From positions 1 through 26,449 of the forward strand of contig CAOWNX010000001.1 in NCBI GenBank assembly GCA_948552115.1: a stretch of 26,449 nt of DNA. Reading direction: 5' to 3'. Positions within the stretch are counted from its first letter, which is position 1; each line of letters begins with the position of its first letter. The stretch is from an uncultured Bacilli bacterium. Lineage in GTDB: Bacteria > Bacillota_I > Bacilli_A > RF39 > UBA660. The position numbers and the translations under genes are program-made. The notes below the pieces were generated by a model that saw only the letters and a program-made list of their open reading frames with translations, did not search any database and was not told the origin of the DNA. Shown piece after piece: positions 22,481-26,449 of this stretch.

Positions 22481-22524
22481 CCTTTTTAGTATTCTTAAGG
22501 TAATAGAATAAAAGGGTGAAGTTT

Positions 22525-22962
22525 ATGGAATTAAAATTTCGTTTTGCAACACGAGATGATGTGAAGGAATTAGTTGAGGTTTGTAATGCTTGTTTTGATG
22601 AGAATACACCGTATGAAAAAGCACTTGGTATTTTTGATCGAACTTATCATGATCCCAATCAACTTTATTTAATTGGTGTTCTGGATGGGAGAATTGTTGC
22701 ACATACAAAAATAACAATCGTTCCAACTCTTTTTGATGGTATGGATACGTTTGCTATTTTAAATCATGTTTGTGTACTTCCAGAGTATCGGAGACATCAT
22801 ATTGCTCGTTATATGATTGATGTGATTAAGAAGCTTTGTAAAGACCGAGATTGTTCGACAATCAAACTTTGGAGTAAAAATTTTCGGACCCCAGCTCATC
22901 AATGTTATTTGAATGCTGGTTTTGAAATTGTTGATGCTAAATTTTTTGAATTAAATTTATAG
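22525..22962 (+). CDS. GNAT-family N-acetyltransferase
   Basis: This 145-residue GNAT-fold enzyme transfers an acyl group from acyl-CoA to an amine. The order of elements is normal: FRFATRDDVKELVEVCNACF (N-terminal strand and helix), LIGVLDGRIVAH, then motif A HVCVLPEYRRHHIARYMI near 81-98, and IKLWSKNFRTPAHQCYLNAGFE near the end. In the CoA-binding Q/R-x-x-G-x-G/A motif the first glycine is replaced by histidine (R89-R-H-H92-I-A94), which may weaken or alter pyrophosphate binding. ATG 22525 is preferred over GTG 22516 because AAAGGGTGAA precedes it. The acceptor is unknown. The next gene begins ten bases after its stop and shares the transcript. Confidence 0.9.
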   Translation: MELKFRFATRDDVKELVEVCNACFDENTPYEKALGIFDRTYHDPNQLYLIGVLDGRIVAHTKITIVPTLFDGMDTFAILNHVCVLPEYRRHHIARYMIDVIKKLCKDRDCSTIKLWSKNFRTPAHQCYLNAGFEIVDAKFFELNL

Positions 22963-22972
22963 GAGTGATAAT

Positions 22973-24154
22973 GTGAAAATTACTAATATTTATATCGGTG
23001 GTTGGTTTCAACGAACTATGTTACAGCTTACAGAAATTTATGATTTTTTAAGGGATTGTAAGACTCAATTGAAATTGGATTCAGAAAAATTAGAAAGTTT
23101 ACGAAAATCTTTAGAAATTGGAAAGATTGATTATGGTGTGAGTGGTGAAGAATTTGTTGAATTTACTACAGCCATTGATATTTCTGTTAAGATTTATGAA
23201 GATGGTTTGATTCTTTTAAATAATCGTAAAGTATCTGAAGATACTTTGTTTGCAGATATTACGAAGGTAACTGATTATTATGAGAATAAGCTTTCTCCAG
23301 CTTTAAATTATTTGTTTAGTTTGGGTGCACCTGTTCCAAAAGAACTTGCAAATATTGAAACGGTATATCCATATTTTATTGTATGTGATAATGTTAGTAA
23401 GGAAGATATTTCTGATTTGTTATCACGTACAGAAAAGCAAAAATATTTTGAATTTAAAAATAAAAAATATGAGGTGGTTCGAGGAGATAAATATTATTTT
23501 ATTAATAATAAGACACAATCTTTTGATAATATTGAAAAATATATTGAACAACAAGTATTTATTCGAGAATTTAAGGGACAAATGCATCGTTATTTAAATT
23601 TACACCGTATTATTTGGGAAAAGATTGATCAAGTAAAAGAAAATGTACATGTTAAAGGTGCTGATATTGTAAAATTTAATACAAAATTGGAAGGCTATGC
23701 AAAAACAATTAATTTGATTGATGGAAGAATTAATCAAATGGGAACTTATATTTCGACTCGAGAAAAGATTGCGAAGAGTGATTCAGAGTTAACGGAATTT
23801 TTAGCAATTTCTGGGTATCGTTTTGAAACACTTCGGGATACTTTGGATTATATTAAATATTTGTGGGATATGACGCAGACTTATGTTTCTTCTGCACAAA
23901 AATTGTTTTCTTCTTTAAAGTCAGATGTAACGAGTAAATCTATTAATAGTTTGACGATTGTTACAAGTATGAGTGCAGGTGCATCGATTATTAGTCTTCT
24001 TACAAAGGCGGAACCAAAATTTACATTGTTTGGATTATTGTATTTCTTTATTTTGGCAATTTTAGGATGGGCGAGTACTTCTTTACTTTCTTTTGTTTCT
24101 AAAAATCGTAAATATGAAATTTCAGATATTTCTTATGATAAAGATATTCAGTAA
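22973..24154 (+). CDS. Unknown protein with a long helical domain and two C-terminal membrane segments
   Basis: I do not recognise this 393-residue protein. It has no signal peptide. Residues 1-130 are largely helical and charged. Residues 130-190 look like a small mixed domain (YFIVCDN, then YEVVRGDKYYF). Residues 190-325 are long helices with coiled-coil character. It ends with two hydrophobic segments (about 330-350 and 357-378) joined by a very short loop. This long-helix-then-two-segments layout resembles CorA-type channels, but the GMN motif is absent, so magnesium transport cannot be claimed. GTG 22973 is the start because AGGAGTGAT ends just before it. The overlapping ATG at 22971 runs into TGA. 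It is in an operon with the GNAT gene. A terminator follows. Confidence 0.75.
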   Translation: MKITNIYIGGWFQRTMLQLTEIYDFLRDCKTQLKLDSEKLESLRKSLEIGKIDYGVSGEEFVEFTTAIDISVKIYEDGLILLNNRKVSEDTLFADITKVTDYYENKLSPALNYLFSLGAPVPKELANIETVYPYFIVCDNVSKEDISDLLSRTEKQKYFEFKNKKYEVVRGDKYYFINNKTQSFDNIEKYIEQQVFIREFKGQMHRYLNLHRIIWEKIDQVKENVHVKGADIVKFNTKLEGYAKTINLIDGRINQMGTYISTREKIAKSDSELTEFLAISGYRFETLRDTLDYIKYLWDMTQTYVSSAQKLFSSLKSDVTSKSINSLTIVTSMSAGASIISLLTKAEPKFTLFGLLYFFILAILGWASTSLLSFVSKNRKYEISDISYDKDIQ

Positions 24155-24161
24155 AAATTTT

Positions 24162-24191
24162 AGGAAAGAATGACACATTCTTCCTTTTTTT
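24162..24191 (+). terminator. Terminator after the 393-aa membrane protein gene
   Basis: AGGAAAGAATG (24162-24172, with one bulged A) pairs with CATTCTTCCT (24176-24185) around an ACA loop, followed by a T run. Confidence 0.75.
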
Positions 24192-24203
24192 ATTTTTCAT
24201 TGT

Positions 24204-24209
24204 TATAAT
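24204..24209 (+). promoter_or_regulatory. Promoter -10 for the RDD gene
   Basis: TATAAT 16 bases before the chosen ATG at 24226. GGAAGGTGAT (24213-24222) is the ribosome-binding site, again overlapping the predicted transcription start. Confidence 0.5.
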
Positions 24210-24225
24210 AATGGAAGGTGATAAC

Positions 24226-25017
24226 ATGAAAAACATTATGGTTCGAAGATTTTTGGCATATTTTATTGATATTTTTTTGGTTGCATGTGTCATGTATTTG
24301 ATTTCTTTTATTCCTTTGAGTAGAGATAATCAAAAGTATTATGAGGAAGTATCTTTTCAAATGAATTCGTTGTATGATTCTTATAGTAAAAATGAGATTT
24401 CTGAAAATGAATTTAATGAAAAATATATCCCACTTTATTATGAATGGAATCGAAGTAATATGGGAAATACCATTATTAATTTATTTTGTATTGTTTTATA
24501 TTTTGGATGTGTTCCATTCTTTTTGAAAGGTCAAACATTTGGAAAGAAATTATTTCATTTACAAATCGTTTCCGTAAATGATGATTCACAAGTAGGTATT
24601 GTTTCTTATTTGGTTCGTGCTATTATTTTAAATAATGTTTTGATTACAATTGCTCAACAAGGAATTTTAAGTTTTATGAATGCAAATAATTATTATTCTT
24701 TTTATGCAAATGTCAATTTGGTTGGGTATGTTTTGATTTATTTTATGTTACTTTTGATGTTTCTTCGAATGGATCATAGAAGTCTTCATGATTTGATTGC
24801 AGGGACAAAAGTGATTTCTGTTTCGGATTCGAAGGATTTGCTTGAAGTAAAAAAGGATGTAGAAGAGAAGAATCAAGAACAAATACGTAAGGAAAAGAAC
24901 GTGAAAAAAACATCTCCTAAAAAATCAACTTCTTCAAAGAAGGTTTCTTCGAAAATTCAAAAGTCAAAAACGGATGATGCAAAAAAAACTCCGCGAAAGA
25001 AAAGTACAAAATCATGA
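24226..25017 (+). CDS. RDD-family membrane protein with lysine-rich tail
   Basis: This 263-residue protein belongs to the RDD family, named for conserved Arg and Asp residues. Here these lie in the first segment (RRFLAYFIDIFL) and in the RMDHRSLHDLIAGTKV block. It has about four membrane segments (residues 8-28, 80-100, 120-145, 160-185) and a GQTFGKKLFHLQIV block. Most family members have no firm function. Some are proposed ion antiporters. After residue 205 comes a low-complexity tail rich in Lys, Ser, Thr and Pro (KKTSPKKSTSSKKVSSK, then KKTPRKKSTKS), predicted cytoplasmic and strongly basic. ATG 24226 is chosen over ATG 24211, which lies inside the ribosome-binding region. Its TGA stop is shared as a palindrome with the opposing aminopeptidase stop. 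Confidence 0.88.
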   Translation: MKNIMVRRFLAYFIDIFLVACVMYLISFIPLSRDNQKYYEEVSFQMNSLYDSYSKNEISENEFNEKYIPLYYEWNRSNMGNTIINLFCIVLYFGCVPFFLKGQTFGKKLFHLQIVSVNDDSQVGIVSYLVRAIILNNVLITIAQQGILSFMNANNYYSFYANVNLVGYVLIYFMLLLMFLRMDHRSLHDLIAGTKVISVSDSKDLLEVKKDVEEKNQEQIRKEKNVKKTSPKKSTSSKKVSSKIQKSKTDDAKKTPRKKSTKS

Positions 25018-25038
25018 TTTATTGATGTAAGTACTTTT
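25000..25038. terminator. Candidate bidirectional terminator within the overlapping gene ends
   Basis: AAAAGTAC (25000-25007) pairs with GTACTTTT (25031-25038), with T runs on the plus side and A runs (Ts on the minus strand) on the left. AAATCATGATTT (25009-25020) is a perfect palindrome inside the loop. It could end both convergent transcripts. Confidence 0.45.
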
Positions 25039-26307
25039 TTCTTTTTTTTGGAAGGATGTGTTGTAAAATTCTTGGAACATTTGATAAAGATCATAACAAT
25101 CTTTTTTTCCAATACATTCGTTGGAAGAATGCATGGCAAGCTCTGCAAGTCCAATATCTATGGAAGTAGTACTGACATGCCTTAAGCTGATACCTGCAAG
25201 CGTAGAACCAGTACTCATGTCATTTCTACTTGTAGATTCTTGAAATGGTATTTTCTTTGATTTACATATACTTTTTATGATAGAGGAAGAAAGGGCATCG
25301 GTAGTGGATTCTGTTTCTTTGGAAATTACAATTCCTTGATTTAAATATGCTTTGTTGGTATTGTCTGATAAATCTGGATGATTTGGATGTACCGCATGGG
25401 TGTTATCTGAACTAATGATAAATGATTGATAGAGGGTAGAGGAGATATCTATTTTTAGTGAAGTAGCAATTTTTTTTAAGGTATCTAATAAAAAGTTAGA
25501 ATCTGCGCCTTCTTTGGTTAAGGAACCGATTTCTTCACTGTTAAATGTACAAAAAACATTGATATTTTTCGAATTCTTGTTTTCTATTATGGCTTTCCAT
25601 GCTGCAAAGGTACTTGTTAAATTGTCTATTCTTGGAGATAATAAAATGTCTTTTTCGATTCCTATTGATGTTGGTTCTTCGGTATTGTAAAGAAATAAAT
25701 CATAGTCACAAATGATTTCTTTTTTGATGGAAAATTCTTTTTCTATTAATGTTTTAATGATATTTTTTTCTTCTTTTAAACTAATGAAGGGAATTAAGTC
25801 GACTTGGGTGTTTAAGTCTAAATTTTTATTCGCATCGGCATTTAAGTGAATTGCTACACTTGGTATGGTCAAAAGAGGTTTTTTGAAGTCAATGATATTA
25901 CTTTCGAATCTGTTTTCTTCTTTGGTAATAATTTTTCCTGCAATTGATAAAGGACGGTCTAACCATCCATAGTTTAATAATCCTCCATAAAGAGATACAT
26001 TTAATTTTAAGTATCCATTTTCATAAGACTCATTTTGTGGCTTTAAACGAAATGCTGGAGTATCCGAATGTGTTGTAATGATATTAAAACTATTTTGAGA
26101 GTTTTCTCCAATGGTAAAACATATTAAAGAAGCGTCATTTCTTGTGACATAGTGTTTTCCAGTTGTTAAGTGCCATATATTTTCTTCTTCAAGTTCTTTA
26201 AAGTCAAATCTTTCTAATTCTTTTTTGATTTCTTTGATGGTTGTATAGGTTGTTGTTCCTTTTTTGATAAATTCGATTAATTCTTTAATATAGGTTTCTT
26301 GTTTCAT
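25012..26307 (-). CDS. M18-family aminopeptidase
   Basis: This 431-residue metallo-aminopeptidase removes N-terminal residues (often acidic ones) from peptides in the cytoplasm. All family metal and catalytic positions are visible: H80-x-D82 in TTHSDTPAF, D228 in SPRIDN, the catalytic pair E258-E259 in FNSEEIGS, D301 in SSDNTHAVHPN, and H393 in LAELAMHSS. SRNDMSTGSTLAG and GIVI complete the match. I place the start at 26307. Upstream in-frame codons reach 26421, but only this ATG has GTGAT at ribosome-binding spacing, and the family N-terminus begins here. TACACT on the minus strand (26328-26323) is a possible -10, 15 bases before the ATG. It is convergent with, and overlaps by six bases, the RDD gene. 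Confidence 0.95.
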   Translation of the reverse strand: MKQETYIKELIEFIKKGTTTYTTIKEIKKELERFDFKELEEENIWHLTTGKHYVTRNDASLICFTIGENSQNSFNIITTHSDTPAFRLKPQNESYENGYLKLNVSLYGGLLNYGWLDRPLSIAGKIITKEENRFESNIIDFKKPLLTIPSVAIHLNADANKNLDLNTQVDLIPFISLKEEKNIIKTLIEKEFSIKKEIICDYDLFLYNTEEPTSIGIEKDILLSPRIDNLTSTFAAWKAIIENKNSKNINVFCTFNSEEIGSLTKEGADSNFLLDTLKKIATSLKIDISSTLYQSFIISSDNTHAVHPNHPDLSDNTNKAYLNQGIVISKETESTTDALSSSIIKSICKSKKIPFQESTSRNDMSTGSTLAGISLRHVSTTSIDIGLAELAMHSSNECIGKKDCYDLYQMFQEFYNTSFQKKEKSTYINKS

Positions 26308-26399
26308 AATTATCACAGTTTTAGTGTAAGCTGTTTTGTCTAATCTATTCTTTTTTTCGTATAAATTACTAAAAAAGTTAGAAAAATAGGGATAAAATA

Positions 26400-26429
26400 T
26401 TGATTTTTGTTTAAAATTCATAGTATAAT
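26400..26429 (+). promoter_or_regulatory. Plus-strand promoter at the right edge
   Basis: TTGATT (26400-26405), 18 bases, TATAAT (26424-26429). It drives a gene beyond the window. The same bases read TATACT on the minus strand, a possible overlapping opposite -10. Confidence 0.5.
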
Positions 26430-26449
26430 CAATGAGTTATTAAGAAATG

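Noticed and set aside
23325..23597. 90-codon open frame on the plus strand
   Set aside because: It is an out-of-frame shadow of the 393-residue membrane protein gene.
26308..26421. N-terminal extension of the aminopeptidase by 38 codons
   Set aside because: The extension lacks the family N-terminus and a ribosome-binding site, and it includes promoter-like DNA. ATG at 26307 fits better.
1..26449. CRISPR arrays, tRNA or rRNA genes, complete insertion sequences, prophage
   Set aside because: No regularly spaced repeats, cloverleaf or rRNA-like stretches, intact transposase with terminal repeats, or phage structural genes were seen by eye on either strand.

Overview
This A+T-rich window comes from a bacterium that uses the standard code: TGA is a real stop for infB and several other genes, and tryptophan is TGG. 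The gene order nusA-rnpM-infB-rbfA-truB, Shine-Dalgarno sites of the AGGTGA/GGAGG type and many membrane-protein genes point to Bacillota. An uncultured gut lineage of Bacilli near Erysipelotrichia or the RF39 group is my best guess. That is an inference from style and protein families, not from a marker gene. All genes are on the plus strand except the aminopeptidase at the right end. I see no tRNA, rRNA, CRISPR array or intact insertion sequence, and no gene-free stretch exceeds 300 bases.

Positions 1-4.9 kb hold translation and RNA genes: the 3' part of nusA, rnpM (ylxR), infB, rbfA, a terminator, a short broken unknown gene, truB, and an unknown gene where ribF often sits. Three one-base reading-frame breaks fall in this stretch, in nusA, at the start of rbfA and in the small gene. 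They look like sequence errors or very recent mutations.

Positions 4.9-13.6 kb encode envelope functions: a membrane-anchored polysaccharide deacetylase, a surface protein with a formylglycine-generating-enzyme/C-type-lectin fold, an HdeD-like membrane protein, cardiolipin synthase, a DUF368/PopT undecaprenyl-phosphate translocase, a YfhO-like multi-pass membrane protein and a small lipoprotein. The last 120 bases or so of the lectin-fold gene are strikingly poor in adenine and rich in NNY codons. This is the signature of a variable region written by a diversity-generating retroelement (DGR), although no reverse transcriptase lies in the window.

Positions 13.6-21.5 kb contain three transcription units: a GntR/YtrA-type regulator with a processive family-2 glycosyltransferase; an OmpR-type response regulator with its histidine kinase, followed by an anchored unknown protein; and an ABC ATPase with a large two-FtsX-domain permease. 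The promoters of the GntR, response-regulator and ABC units each carry the same palindrome, ATGAC-N6-GTCA(T/C), at nearly the same distance from the -10 box. The ABC promoter also has extra GTCAT repeats about one helical turn apart. The best reading is a single envelope-stress regulon, probably run by the response regulator encoded in the middle.

Positions 21.5-26.4 kb hold a decayed Rpn/PD-(D/E)XK-type gene with an in-frame stop, a GNAT acetyltransferase, an unknown protein with two C-terminal membrane segments, an RDD-family membrane protein with a lysine-rich tail, and a convergent M18 aminopeptidase. The last two share a TCATGA palindrome as their stop codons. A plus-strand promoter at the right edge serves a gene beyond the window.
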